NCBI GenBank assembly: GCA_029237825.1
Contig: JAQZBQ010000020.1
Span: forward strand, 1 to 52,445
Direction of reading: 5' to 3'
DNA: 52,445 nt
From: Bacteroidota bacterium
Lineage (GTDB): Bacteria; Bacteroidota; Bacteroidia; B-17B0; Aurantibacillaceae
Both the position numbers and the translations under genes were made by a program. Position 1 is the stretch's first letter; each line of letters begins with the position of its first letter. The notes beneath the pieces are model-generated. The model searched no databases and had not been told where the DNA came from. It saw nothing but the letters and a program-made list of their open reading frames with translations. This document shows, in pieces, positions 37,188 to 46,141 of this stretch.

Positions 37188-37935
37188 TGTGGTATTCTTT
37201 TAAAGTATTATAAATTAAATCACGAACGCGTTCGCGCAAATCTACTAAATTATCCTCAGTCATGCCTTTGGTTTCAATGGGCGGGAGTACAACAGTTCTG
37301 GCTACTCCAAAACAACCATGGCTTTTAAAATATCCTCCATTCTGTAACAATTTCCAATTATTAAGGTTTACTATAGGCACTATCGGCACTTGTTTATCAA
37401 TTGCTAATTTAAATGCGCCGTTCTTAAAAGGCTTTAAAACCCCTGAACTAGAAATTGTACCTTCCGGAAAAATTACCATACTACGGCCTTTGTCTATTTC
37501 CTCTGCCGCTCTGGCTAAAGCTTTATGAGGATCTACCCTACTCTTTCGGTTGACAGGAATATCCATTCCCTTAAAAAACGTTTTAAATAAAGGAGCTTTC
37601 ATGAGCTCTGCTTTTCCCATATAAATTGCTAAATGGTCGATATAAAACGTGCTCAGAACTATATCAAGGTAAGACGTATGATTTCCAACAAAAACACACG
37701 GCCGAGGCATCTTTTTTGATTTTGTCTTATAAATGACTACCGGAATGATCCCGGATAAATAGGCAATACAGCGAGACCAGAAACGCTTTACTTTAAATGC
37801 AGTTTCAAGTCGTTGTGTTCTAATTGTGAAAAAGAAAAGCGGATACAGTATAACTAACGTAACAAGAAATTCAAGGAAAAACCAGGTTTTCCAGATTGGC
37901 GCGAATATAAATTTGATCGTTTTCAAGCATTGCAA
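37171..37935 (-). CDS. plsC: 1-acyl-sn-glycerol-3-phosphate acyltransferase
   Basis: PlsC adds the second acyl chain in phosphatidate synthesis. The 254-aa protein has an N-terminal membrane segment (about residues 15-40), the catalytic NHTSYLD (H-x4-D), the glycerophosphate site DIPVNRKSR, FPEGTISSSG and IVPIVNL. The start is uncertain: the frame opens at a TTG (37935) that lies inside an excellent promoter (37933-37961). No in-frame ATG exists before the membrane segment. Another TTG at 37926 would give MKTIKFIFAPI and would sit at or next to the predicted transcript start, so a leaderless mRNA is possible. First of three overlapping genes. Confidence 0.93.
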   Translation of the reverse strand: MQCLKTIKFIFAPIWKTWFFLEFLVTLVILYPLFFFTIRTQRLETAFKVKRFWSRCIAYLSGIIPVVIYKTKSKKMPRPCVFVGNHTSYLDIVLSTFYIDHLAIYMGKAELMKAPLFKTFFKGMDIPVNRKSRVDPHKALARAAEEIDKGRSMVIFPEGTISSSGVLKPFKNGAFKLAIDKQVPIVPIVNLNNWKLLQNGGYFKSHGCFGVARTVVLPPIETKGMTEDNLVDLRERVRDLIYNTLKEYHNGTKN

Positions 37936-37961
37936 AGATACTAAATTTAACGTTATACCAA
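37933..37961 (-). promoter_or_regulatory. Promoter of plsC-gatC-GNAT (TTG-N18-TATCTTTG)
   Basis: On the minus strand TTG (37961-37959) is followed after 18 nt by TATCTTTG (37940-37933). The -7 element overlaps the first possible plsC codon, placing the transcript start near 37926-37929. Confidence 0.65.
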
Positions 37962-38058
37962 CGGATGCTGCGGATTTCCAACTGTGACCGTTAAAATCAA
38001 CTGCCTTATTGATTACCTATTTTAAACTTAAAAAATACTACTTTTACGCGAAAGCAAA

Positions 38059-38694
38059 GTGAACAACAACGTAACCATACATATTAGGAACGCAGGAAAA
38101 AAATTCGGAAGAGAATGGATCTTCCGCCATGTTAACCTGGAAATTAAACCCGGCGAAAAACTGGTCATTCTAGGACTAAACGGTTCAGGAAAATCTACCT
38201 TATTACAAGCGCTAACCGGATATTTAATGTTAAACGAAGGAAGTATTCATTACAACCTCGCTGGTAAAGCCATAAACGATGAAGAACTTTATAAACACAT
38301 CAGCCTTGCTTCACCTTATCTTGAATTGGTTGAAGATTTTACACTTCTCGAACAAATTAATCATGCAGAAATTTTCAAACCCTTCCTTCCTCACCTGAAG
38401 AAATCAGAGATATTAAGTTTATCTGGTCTTGAAAATCACAAGAATAAACACGTTAAGCTTTTTTCTAGTGGCATGAAACAACGCCTTAAACTCACGCTCG
38501 CCATCCTTGCAGATGCACCGGTTTTGTTTCTTGATGAACCCACCTCAAACCTAGATGCAACCGTAATTGAATGGTATAAAAACATGATTGAAAAATTTGC
38601 AATGGATAAAACCATTATCGTTTGTTCTAATTCCATCAAAGAGGAATATGCATTTTGTGATCACGTTATTACCATGGAAGATTTTAAATTGTAA
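38059..38694 (+). CDS. ABC transporter ATP-binding protein without adjacent permease
   Basis: The 211-aa ATPase has Walker A GLNGSGKST, a Q-loop region around ISLASPYLEL, the signature FSSGMKQRL, Walker B VLFLDEP and a D-loop SNLDAT. It starts with GTG at 38059. Short single-domain ATPases of this kind usually work with a separate permease, in export or lipoprotein or cofactor handling, but no permease is adjacent. The next gene encodes a SixA-type phosphatase. The transported substrate cannot be inferred. Confidence 0.88.
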   Translation: MNNNVTIHIRNAGKKFGREWIFRHVNLEIKPGEKLVILGLNGSGKSTLLQALTGYLMLNEGSIHYNLAGKAINDEELYKHISLASPYLELVEDFTLLEQINHAEIFKPFLPHLKKSEILSLSGLENHKNKHVKLFSSGMKQRLKLTLAILADAPVLFLDEPTSNLDATVIEWYKNMIEKFAMDKTIIVCSNSIKEEYAFCDHVITMEDFKL

Positions 38695-38730
38695 GTCCGT
38701 TTAAACATCCCAATATCAATCCTGAATTTT

Positions 38731-39216
38731 ATGAAGACACTTTTCTTAGTTCGACACGCCAAATCTGATTGGAATAACCCGGAAATCAAAGATATTGAGA
38801 GGCCACTGAATGATCGTGGCTACAATAACGCTAACGCCATGAGCAAGCAACTTAATGTTCACCCCGATGTGATGGTTACTAGTCCTGCTATACGTGCCAT
38901 AAGTACCGCACTGATCTTTGCAAGGAACTTAAATCATAATCCAAACACATTATTAATTCGGAAAGAGTTGTATGAATCGTCGGTAAAGGATTATCTAAAT
39001 GTCATTCATCAACTGGATAACCAATACGAATCAGCAATGATTTTTGCACACAATCCTACCATTACTAATTTTTCAGAATCACTTGTAAAATCCATTCCCC
39101 AGGAAATGCCAACCTGTTGCATTGTAGGCATTCGCTTCGAGTGCTCAAAGTGGGAAGATTTAAAAAAGACAGGAGAACTATTTCTGTTTGATTACCCGAA
39201 AAGAGGAGAAAATTAA
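38731..39216 (+). CDS. SixA-family histidine phosphatase
   Basis: The 161-aa protein has the histidine-phosphatase core LVRHAKSDWNN (His9), ERPLNDRGYNNA, VTSPAIRAISTA and the second histidine in FAHNPTITNF. SixA dephosphorylates phosphohistidine in relay or PTS proteins in E. coli; the target here is unknown. It ends 5 nt before the convergent permease stop. Confidence 0.88.
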   Translation: MKTLFLVRHAKSDWNNPEIKDIERPLNDRGYNNANAMSKQLNVHPDVMVTSPAIRAISTALIFARNLNHNPNTLLIRKELYESSVKDYLNVIHQLDNQYESAMIFAHNPTITNFSESLVKSIPQEMPTCCIVGIRFECSKWEDLKKTGELFLFDYPKRGEN

Positions 39217-39221
39217 GCCGC

Positions 39222-40871
39222 CTAGGATGCGTAATTCAATTTACTTTTCCTATAACCGTACATTAAATACACAACTAAACCAATCACTAACCAAACAAAA
39301 AACATCACCCAGTTTGTCCAACCCATTCCTGTTAACAAATAACAGCAGGATAATAAACCCAAAACAGGGATCAGAGAATAACTTTTAGTGAACGAGAAAA
39401 CCGCTATTAATATCCATACTACGTAAAAAATAATCATTGGATAATGATAGGTATCATTTGATTCTGACGCGTATATTGAATTGGGATAATACAGTGCTAT
39501 TAAAGTAAAACCAATTACGGTTAATACCGGAACAATGATTTTTGAATTAATATAAGGCATCTTAAATTTGCCTTTCTCCCGCGCTTCCATGTTTCTGGGA
39601 AGAATTAAAACTCCGCCACAAACCAGAACAAATGCGAAAAGAGTGCCGATACTTGTAAAATCGAGTACGAATTTAGGTGTCGTGAAAAAAATTGGGATCC
39701 CAACCACAAGTCCGGTAACTAATGTAGAAAAAGCCGGAGTTTTATATTTTGGATGAATTTCAGCAAATTTTTTAGGTAACAACCCATCACGACTCATGGC
39801 CATCCAAATTCGGGGTTGGCCCATTTGAAAAACCAAAATGACACTGGTCATGGCAACAACTGCTGCAATGGAAACAATAAATAACATCCATTTAATCCCT
39901 TTTAAAGCAAACACTTCTGCCAAAGGATCAGAAACGTTTAATGCTGTGTATGAAACCATCCCGGTGAGCACTAAGGCCAGGATGATGAAAACAACGGTGC
40001 AGATGATCAGTGAATAAATCATCCCGCGTGGAAGATCTCGCTGGGGATTTTTACTTTCCTCCGCAAGCGTTGACACCGCATCAAATCCTATGTAAGCAAA
40101 AAACACTCCGGATACACCTGCCATTACACCACTAAACTGGTTGGGCATAAATGGTGTCCAATTATCAATATCTACATACGATGCCCCTACAATTATAACT
40201 AATAAGATGATTGCCAGCTTTATGATAACCATCAAATTACTGGCATTACGCGATTCCTTGGTGCCCACATATACCAACCAGGTTACTAAAATATTGATCA
40301 TCACCGCCGGCAGATCAATGATAAATTTAATCCCAAAAATTTCAGGTGCATCCGTCCACGCAGTCATTAATTTACCCGAAGTACCATCTATGAAAGCCTG
40401 ATGGGAATCAGAATAATTATTTGTAAGCCATACCGGCAAATGCATTCCAAATCCTTCTAATAGATTTACAAAATAACCGCTCCAGGAAAACGCCACATAG
40501 ATATTTCCAATTGAGTATTCCATTAACAATGCCCAACCAATGATCCAGGCAGCAAGTTCACCGAACGACACGTATGCATAGGTGTACGCACTTCCGGATG
40601 CAGGAACACGTGTTGCGAAATCAGCGTAACACATGGCAGTAAATCCACACGCAACCGCGCAAATTGCAAAAAGAAACACTACGGCCGGGCCGGCAGAAAA
40701 ACATGCAGATCCAATACTGCTGAAACTTCCTGCACCAATAATGGCCGCAATTCCAAAAAACGTTAGGTCACGAATACTCAAAACCCGGTGAAGCCCGGTT
40801 TGATGACTTTCAACCTCTGATATAGCGGTTACTGGTTTGCGGCGAAGTAAATTATTGAAAATAAAACCCAT
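39222..40871 (-). CDS. APC-family amino-acid permease (cationic amino-acid transporter type)
   Basis: The 549-aa membrane protein has about 14 hydrophobic segments. The APC helix 1 signature is FFGIAAIIGAGSFSSIG, followed by YADFATRVPASGSAYTYAYVSFGELAAWIIGW and FFAYIGFDAVSTLAEESKNPQRDLPRGMIYS, which match the cationic amino-acid transporter subgroup. It probably imports amino acids by cation symport; specificity is unknown. It has its own -7 element between it and the upstream gene. Confidence 0.92.
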   Translation of the reverse strand: MGFIFNNLLRRKPVTAISEVESHQTGLHRVLSIRDLTFFGIAAIIGAGSFSSIGSACFSAGPAVVFLFAICAVACGFTAMCYADFATRVPASGSAYTYAYVSFGELAAWIIGWALLMEYSIGNIYVAFSWSGYFVNLLEGFGMHLPVWLTNNYSDSHQAFIDGTSGKLMTAWTDAPEIFGIKFIIDLPAVMINILVTWLVYVGTKESRNASNLMVIIKLAIILLVIIVGASYVDIDNWTPFMPNQFSGVMAGVSGVFFAYIGFDAVSTLAEESKNPQRDLPRGMIYSLIICTVVFIILALVLTGMVSYTALNVSDPLAEVFALKGIKWMLFIVSIAAVVAMTSVILVFQMGQPRIWMAMSRDGLLPKKFAEIHPKYKTPAFSTLVTGLVVGIPIFFTTPKFVLDFTSIGTLFAFVLVCGGVLILPRNMEAREKGKFKMPYINSKIIVPVLTVIGFTLIALYYPNSIYASESNDTYHYPMIIFYVVWILIAVFSFTKSYSLIPVLGLLSCCYLLTGMGWTNWVMFFVWLVIGLVVYLMYGYRKSKLNYAS

Positions 40872-40891
40872 ATATTTTATAATGCTTAAAA

Positions 40892-40899
40892 CAAATATA
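40892..40899 (-). promoter_or_regulatory. -7 promoter element of the permease gene
   Basis: CAAATATA on the plus strand reads TATATTTG on the minus strand, exact TAnnTTTG, 20 nt before the permease ATG (40871). It lies in the 29-nt gap after the preceding gene, so the permease may be transcribed separately. Confidence 0.5.
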
Positions 40900-40900
40900 A

Positions 40901-42424
40901 CTATTTAACTAAACGTTTAAAAAAGGGTATCCGTTTAAAGAATGCCGAATCTAAAAATAGCAATGGAATCATTAATAAAAAAGGCAGGAAGGGTACTTTA
41001 TACCTGACAATCGCTCCCATTACTGTAGTAGTAATTCCAATCAATACATAGGATACGATAACAATACAGCAAAAACAAAATAATAAATTAACGTCTTTAA
41101 TCGAACGATTCCTTAAAACAAAACATATTATAAAAAATAAAAAAATAGCTAAGTTTTCTACGGATGCCAGATGTTCGAGCAGCGAGCAAGAATCATAAAA
41201 GAATGGCTTGCACAACACATTGTAAAATGAAAGCGGGATCAATTTTGCAAAAGAAGGAAAAGAATATTGAAGACGGTCGATGTTAATAGCAGAACCTGAT
41301 GGGGCGCATATTGCCCTCATTTCAAAATACGACGTATCCTTGTTGTTGGTTTCATATATAGTATCCCGGAGGTTATGGGTATTCCAATACATAAAAGCGG
41401 AATGCCGGTCGAGCTGAAATAAATTTCCATTTTTGCCCACTTCCTTATAATGCGTAGAATCTTTATACTCAAGCCTTACGTACTTATCGCCATTGATGAA
41501 AAAAATTCCGCCTTTACTTAAGCTCACAAAATCGTTTTGACGCACTACAATGGTATGTAACACATCTTTATCAAAAAATACTTTTAAGACTACCGCAGTC
41601 CCAAGGTAAGCCAGCGTAATCCACCCGAAATAAAAAAGCAACAATCGTTTAATTTTAAAATGATTAACCAAAGCAAACAAAGTGTAAGGAATTAATATGA
41701 CTACTAAAATATAGGGCTTGATAATCAGAAAGATTGCTGCCGAAAAAAGTAATAAAAGGATATAGTTCCACCTAAACTGAGCGTGTACAGCAGTTTTAAA
41801 GAAGCCATACGAGAAAAGTCCTAAGAGGCAAATAGCAATAGGCTCTTTTAATACGCCCGAAGTCCAGAATAAGACGGAAGGGGTGAGAAATAAAATAAAG
41901 GCCAGGAAAATTTCCTTTCCAGGAAAATATGGCTTAAACGTCTTATAAAAAGCATATTGTCCTACAAATGAAATTGCGAGCATTACAAAACCATGTACCG
42001 CATATTTTCCAAATGAAAATAAACGGATCAATGCGTTAAACCTAATGGGGGTACGGTTATCATTTAAGAAAAAATTCGAAGTGACATCAGCGCGGCCCCA
42101 TTTTTCGATATTCTTAAAATAAGGATCATATAATGGATCCGAATCCAACTCTGAATGTAAACCAAAAACCATCCGAATGTAATCCATGGGGTGCTCAGGC
42201 AAAGCGCTAAACATTATTTCGGCATCATGAAGGGTTGAAACACTGTCTCCATTAAAACCGGCAGGATAATAGCAAAAATAAACCCAATAATAGGCAAAAC
42301 ATGCCGCGACCTTAACCGAAAGAAATATGAAAATATACCGCAATGAAAGGCGGTCGTCTTTAAAAAAAGACGATTTGCTAAGCCAAAAACTAAAAAGGAT
42401 AAAATATACGGCAGCTAAAATCAA
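40901..42424 (-). CDS. Multi-pass membrane protein, possible GT-C-type glycosyltransferase
   Basis: This 507-aa protein has about 10 to 12 transmembrane segments. A large extracytoplasmic loop follows the second or third helix (about residues 48-130, with FNGDSVSTLHDAEIMF) and a second long polar loop lies at about 295-395. This layout resembles GT-C membrane glycosyltransferases that use lipid-linked sugars, where an acidic residue in the first loop is catalytic, but I see no diagnostic motif. It starts with TTG overlapping the stop of the upstream GNAT gene (TTGA). Last gene of a four-gene operon. Confidence 0.65.
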   Translation of the reverse strand: MILAAVYFILFSFWLSKSSFFKDDRLSLRYIFIFLSVKVAACFAYYWVYFCYYPAGFNGDSVSTLHDAEIMFSALPEHPMDYIRMVFGLHSELDSDPLYDPYFKNIEKWGRADVTSNFFLNDNRTPIRFNALIRLFSFGKYAVHGFVMLAISFVGQYAFYKTFKPYFPGKEIFLAFILFLTPSVLFWTSGVLKEPIAICLLGLFSYGFFKTAVHAQFRWNYILLLLFSAAIFLIIKPYILVVILIPYTLFALVNHFKIKRLLLFYFGWITLAYLGTAVVLKVFFDKDVLHTIVVRQNDFVSLSKGGIFFINGDKYVRLEYKDSTHYKEVGKNGNLFQLDRHSAFMYWNTHNLRDTIYETNNKDTSYFEMRAICAPSGSAINIDRLQYSFPSFAKLIPLSFYNVLCKPFFYDSCSLLEHLASVENLAIFLFFIICFVLRNRSIKDVNLLFCFCCIVIVSYVLIGITTTVMGAIVRYKVPFLPFLLMIPLLFLDSAFFKRIPFFKRLVK

Positions 42425-42858
42425 TAGGTTTCAAAAGGTTTAATCTCCATAAATCGTTCTGGTTCCTTTAAAGGATTAAAACCAAACTTTTCATATAAGC
42501 GGTGAGCATCAAGAGTTGCCAGCATGAACCGGCGTACGTTTTGTAATGACTCAGTTTGCAATACAAATTTCATTAAATTCTTTGAAAGTCCCTTTCCCCG
42601 GAAACGCTTATCAATAAATACATCGGCCAGGTAAGCGAATGTTGAATGATCTGTAATAACACGGCAAAATCCCACCTGTTCGTTTAGATGGTAAACCCCA
42701 AAACATAAACTGCCTTCAATGGATTTTTTAACCGTTTCAAAAGGTATATTTTTTGCCCAATAACTTTCCGTACTTAAATACTGGTGAATATAGGCTATAT
42801 CTAAAGCTTCTTTACTAGTAGAAAAAACAAAACCACCGATATGTTCCCTCCTACTCAT
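42421..42858 (-). CDS. GNAT-family N-acetyltransferase
   Basis: The 145-aa protein has the GNAT acetyl-CoA loop in FIDKRFRGKGLSKNLMKFVL (R-x-x-G-x-G/A type) and HRLYEKFGFNPLKEPERFMEI near the C-terminus. The substrate is unknown. It overlaps the PD40 gene (ATGA) and the membrane-protein gene (TTGA) by 4 nt each. Confidence 0.9.
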   Translation of the reverse strand: MSRREHIGGFVFSTSKEALDIAYIHQYLSTESYWAKNIPFETVKKSIEGSLCFGVYHLNEQVGFCRVITDHSTFAYLADVFIDKRFRGKGLSKNLMKFVLQTESLQNVRRFMLATLDAHRLYEKFGFNPLKEPERFMEIKPFETY

Positions 42859-43718
42859 ATACTACCTACAATGGCAAGATGCCGGGATTTATGATCGAAA
42901 GCAAACCGTGTTATTTTTTTTATTCCGGATGGAGCTAAATCACATAACACTTCCCACTGTTTAGTTACGTCATTGTAATGTATTAACTCTGAATTTCTGG
43001 CAACAGTTAATCCAAAACTTGCATGCCATATAAAATCCTCATGAATGCCTTCGAGCATAGCATAGACACGGCTTTCTTTCAAAGTTGGGTCATATATTCT
43101 GAAGATTAACGATAAAGAATCTTTAATGGCGTACACAAATTTTGAATCCTGTGGTAATTGTTTAAAAGCTCTTCCCGGGTTATCACATATCCATACATCC
43201 GATTGATTTTTGATATTCAACGCCCTTAGCGAATGAGGTTGGGTAAGTTTATAATATAAGAGTGAATCCTGGTTCAACCACGTATAGTAACCAACTGAAT
43301 CGGTAATTTCGGAAATAATCTGTTTGAAAGAACCATCCATATTAAAGTGCCACAGCCTTTGGGCAGAATCTTTTTCCACAACCACCGCGCTAAAACCGCC
43401 GCAGTTAGGTATTATGGAAGGGGAATATTCGCTGACTTCCGACCTGGTAAGGTTGATGATTTTCTTTTTCGAAATTGAATACTGATACACATCGGCTTGC
43501 CCGGAAGAATCCACACTGACAAACAGCAAACTTTTACCATCTGGCGTAAAGCACGGTTGATTATCGTACCCTTCGCGGTTTGTTATATTAAGTGGCTTCG
43601 ATAACAAAACCCGGTTTTCCTTTTGCTCCACCTTAAACAACCAAATGTCGGTTTCCGGCAACTGGGCCGAAGCTTGAAGGGCATACCAAAACCATATTAA
43701 AATTAAAATAGCCCTCAC
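42855..43718 (-). CDS. Exported TolB/PD40-like beta-propeller protein
   Basis: The 287-aa protein begins with a signal peptide (ILIWFWYALQASAQ) and contains WD40-like PD40 blades: YDNQPCFTPDGKSLLFVSVDSSGQADVYQYSISKKKIINLT and a second SEYSPSIIPNCGGFSAVVVEK blade, with further degenerate blades. Such propellers bind partners or glycans in the periplasm. It starts with GTG overlapping the PAP2 stop (GTGA). Its ligand is unknown. Confidence 0.75.
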   Translation of the reverse strand: MRAILILIWFWYALQASAQLPETDIWLFKVEQKENRVLLSKPLNITNREGYDNQPCFTPDGKSLLFVSVDSSGQADVYQYSISKKKIINLTRSEVSEYSPSIIPNCGGFSAVVVEKDSAQRLWHFNMDGSFKQIISEITDSVGYYTWLNQDSLLYYKLTQPHSLRALNIKNQSDVWICDNPGRAFKQLPQDSKFVYAIKDSLSLIFRIYDPTLKESRVYAMLEGIHEDFIWHASFGLTVARNSELIHYNDVTKQWEVLCDLAPSGIKKITRFAFDHKSRHLAIVGSI

Positions 43719-44302
43719 ACTTCAACCGTTTCGTGAAACCTTTTCTTAAACGTAAATTGAATTAACAGATAAATCATCCAACCCCAGAATAACCCAACGA
43801 CAAAACCAACAAAAATATCTGAGGGGTAATGCACGCCAAGATAAATGCGGGAATATGCAGTTATTGCTGCCCAGCCAAAAAATGCATATCTGAACCACAT
43901 TGGCTCCTTGCTAAAAATCAGGAACAATAACATTGCGATTCCAAAACTATTGGTAGAATGTCCGGAGAAAAAACCATATTTCCCACCTTTATAGGCATTC
44001 ACAATGTGAACCTTATCCTTAATTTCCAGATTATGCGTAGGGCGGTACCTTTTGATGGCATGTTTGGTCCGGTTGGATGTTTGATCGGTTAAAATAATCA
44101 TCAATCCTAAAAATCCCAGTAAAATAAAGAGTTTCCGGGAACCATACCGTTTGTATACCATCATAAACCAGTAGGCAAACAACGGCACAAATACCCATGT
44201 TTCGGACACGTACCACATGATGGTGTCCCACAAAGGGCTATGGCAGGCGTTAATAGCCATGAAAAGTTGCCTGTCCAATAATTCGAGCTGATCAAACATC
44301 AT
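43715..44302 (-). CDS. PAP2-family membrane phosphatase
   Basis: The 195-aa membrane protein has the three PAP2 motifs: KHAIKRYRP, FFSGHSTNS (SGH present, the usual Pro before it replaced by Phe) and SRIYLGVHYPSD. It has five or six hydrophobic segments. It probably dephosphorylates a lipid phosphate or undecaprenyl pyrophosphate at the membrane. The start codon is uncertain between two consecutive ATGs. First gene of the GTGA/ATGA/TTGA-coupled operon. Confidence 0.9.
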   Translation of the reverse strand: MMFDQLELLDRQLFMAINACHSPLWDTIMWYVSETWVFVPLFAYWFMMVYKRYGSRKLFILLGFLGLMIILTDQTSNRTKHAIKRYRPTHNLEIKDKVHIVNAYKGGKYGFFSGHSTNSFGIAMLLFLIFSKEPMWFRYAFFGWAAITAYSRIYLGVHYPSDIFVGFVVGLFWGWMIYLLIQFTFKKRFHETVEV

Positions 44303-44437
44303 CTAAAAATAGAAAAAAGAGGTGGATTTCCATCAGGAATTCCATTAAAAAAGGAGTGTTTAAAACTTGTTAACTATTTGAGAACTACTGTTTTTTCAAC
44401 ATTTTTCAACAAAGTAACGATATGCAGTGTGAACAAT

Positions 44438-44445
44438 TATCTTTG
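44438..44445 (+). promoter_or_regulatory. -7 promoter element of purH
   Basis: TATCTTTG matches TAnnTTTG exactly, 17 nt upstream of the purH ATG, predicting a leader of about 12 nt. No standard -33 TTG seen. Confidence 0.55.
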
Positions 44446-44462
44446 CCTTTTAAGTCCATTTT

Positions 44463-45992
44463 ATGAGCAGTTCAAAGAAGATCAACAGCGCCCTTATTTC
44501 AGTTTATTATAAAGATAATTTAGAGCCTGTTATTAAAAAACTAAACGAATTAGGTGTAACTATCTATAGCACTGGAGGTACCCAGACTTTTATAGAAGAG
44601 CTTGGTGCACCCGTAAAATCGGTGGAAGGATTAACGTCGTTTCCGGAAATTCTCGGAGGCAGGGTTAAAACGTTACACCCGAAAATTTTTGGAGGAATTT
44701 TGGGTAGACGCGAATTAGACACAGATGTTGCTCAAATGGAACAACATGAAATACCTACCATTGATCTGGTGATAGTGGATTTATACCCCTTTGAGGAAAC
44801 GCTTGCAAGTGGAGCCTCGGAAGAAGACATCATCGAAAAAATTGACATCGGTGGTATTTCGTTGATTCGTGCTGCTGCCAAAAATTTCAACGACGTGGTA
44901 ATTGTTGCTTCACGTAACGACTATGGTTCACTACTGTCACTTTTAAACGAAAAAAAGGGATCAACAGACATATCTGACAGAAAAACATTCGCTGCTAAAG
45001 CCTTTGCCATGAGCAGTTATTATGATTCTGCGATTTTCAATTATTTTAATGCTTCTGAACAGCTTCCGGTTTTAAGAAACAGTATCAATAGCGGTACCGT
45101 TTTACGCTACGGTGAAAATCCACACCAAAAAGGTGTGTTTTACGGCGATATGGATGCCATGTTTGAAAAGCTCAATGGCAAGGAACTTTCATACAATAAT
45201 CTGCTTGATGTGGATGCGGCCGTAAATTTAATGGCTGATTTTAAAGGAGAACCTACCTTTGCTATTCTAAAGCACAATAATGCCTGCGGCATTGCATCAA
45301 GGCCAAAACTCATTGATGCCTGGAAAGATGCCCTTGCCGGAGATCCGGTGTCGGCTTTTGGAGGCATTTTAATCACCAATACCGAAATTGATTTTGAAAC
45401 TGCGGAAGAGATAAATAAACTCTTTTGTGAGGTTGTGATTGCCCCGTCTTACCAGCCAAATGCACTTGCTATTTTAAAATCAAAAAATAACCGGATCATC
45501 TTAGTTCAAAAACCAGTTGAACTTCCGCAAAAGCAAATTCGGACACTTCTCAATGGTATTGTTGAACAAGACCGCGATTCAGTTTCAGAAATACACGAAA
45601 ACCTTCAAACCGTAACTAACGTTGCGCCAACTGAAGCCCAGATAAAAGACTTGTTGTTTGCTAATAAATTGGCAAAACATACGAAGTCTAATACTGTTGT
45701 TCTTGCCAAGAACAACCAGTTGCTGGCAAGCGGCACAGGTCAAACTTCGCGAGTAGACGCACTGCGCCAGGCTATTGCTAAAGCCAACACGTTCGGATTT
45801 GATTTAAATGGTGCAGTAATGGCCAGTGATGCATTTTTCCCTTTTGCTGATTGCGTGGAAATTGCTCATAAAGTTGGAATTAATACAGTAATTCAGCCAG
45901 GTGGATCCATTAAGGACAAAGACAGTATTGAATATTGCAATGCAAAAGGCATGAGCATGGTGTTTACGGGAACGCGACATTTTAAACATTAA
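44463..45992 (+). CDS. purH: AICAR transformylase / IMP cyclohydrolase
   Basis: PurH carries out the last two steps of IMP synthesis. The 509-aa bifunctional enzyme has the N-terminal IMP cyclohydrolase domain (LISVYYKDNLEPVIKKL, YSTGGTQTFIEE, EILGGRVKTLHPKIFGGIL) and the transformylase domain (LRYGENPHQKG, LKHNNACGIA, DPVSAFGGI, ASDAFFPFADCVEIA, QPGGSIKDKDSI). It precedes mreB, a gene order conserved in Bacteroidota. Confidence 0.98.
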   Translation: MSSSKKINSALISVYYKDNLEPVIKKLNELGVTIYSTGGTQTFIEELGAPVKSVEGLTSFPEILGGRVKTLHPKIFGGILGRRELDTDVAQMEQHEIPTIDLVIVDLYPFEETLASGASEEDIIEKIDIGGISLIRAAAKNFNDVVIVASRNDYGSLLSLLNEKKGSTDISDRKTFAAKAFAMSSYYDSAIFNYFNASEQLPVLRNSINSGTVLRYGENPHQKGVFYGDMDAMFEKLNGKELSYNNLLDVDAAVNLMADFKGEPTFAILKHNNACGIASRPKLIDAWKDALAGDPVSAFGGILITNTEIDFETAEEINKLFCEVVIAPSYQPNALAILKSKNNRIILVQKPVELPQKQIRTLLNGIVEQDRDSVSEIHENLQTVTNVAPTEAQIKDLLFANKLAKHTKSNTVVLAKNNQLLASGTGQTSRVDALRQAIAKANTFGFDLNGAVMASDAFFPFADCVEIAHKVGINTVIQPGGSIKDKDSIEYCNAKGMSMVFTGTRHFKH

Positions 45993-46141
45993 CCTAAATC
46001 TCAGCAATAATAGAAACCTCAAAGGGTTATAATAATAACCGGAAAATCATTAAAACATTAAAATAGATAAAAGAATTTTACAACATACAAACTCATTTAA
46101 ATCAATATCTTCACTAACCCTATATCCCACTTATTAATTAT

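Noticed and set aside
37871-37930. A 19-codon minus-strand frame starting with ATG next to the plsC promoter
   Set aside because: It is out of frame with plsC and its ATG lies only two bases past the -7 element, probably upstream of the transcript start.
46025-46040. Perfect hairpin GGTTAT-AATA-ATAACC between purH and mreB
   Set aside because: Only 6 bp and mostly AT, with no T-run; too weak to call a terminator or regulatory site.
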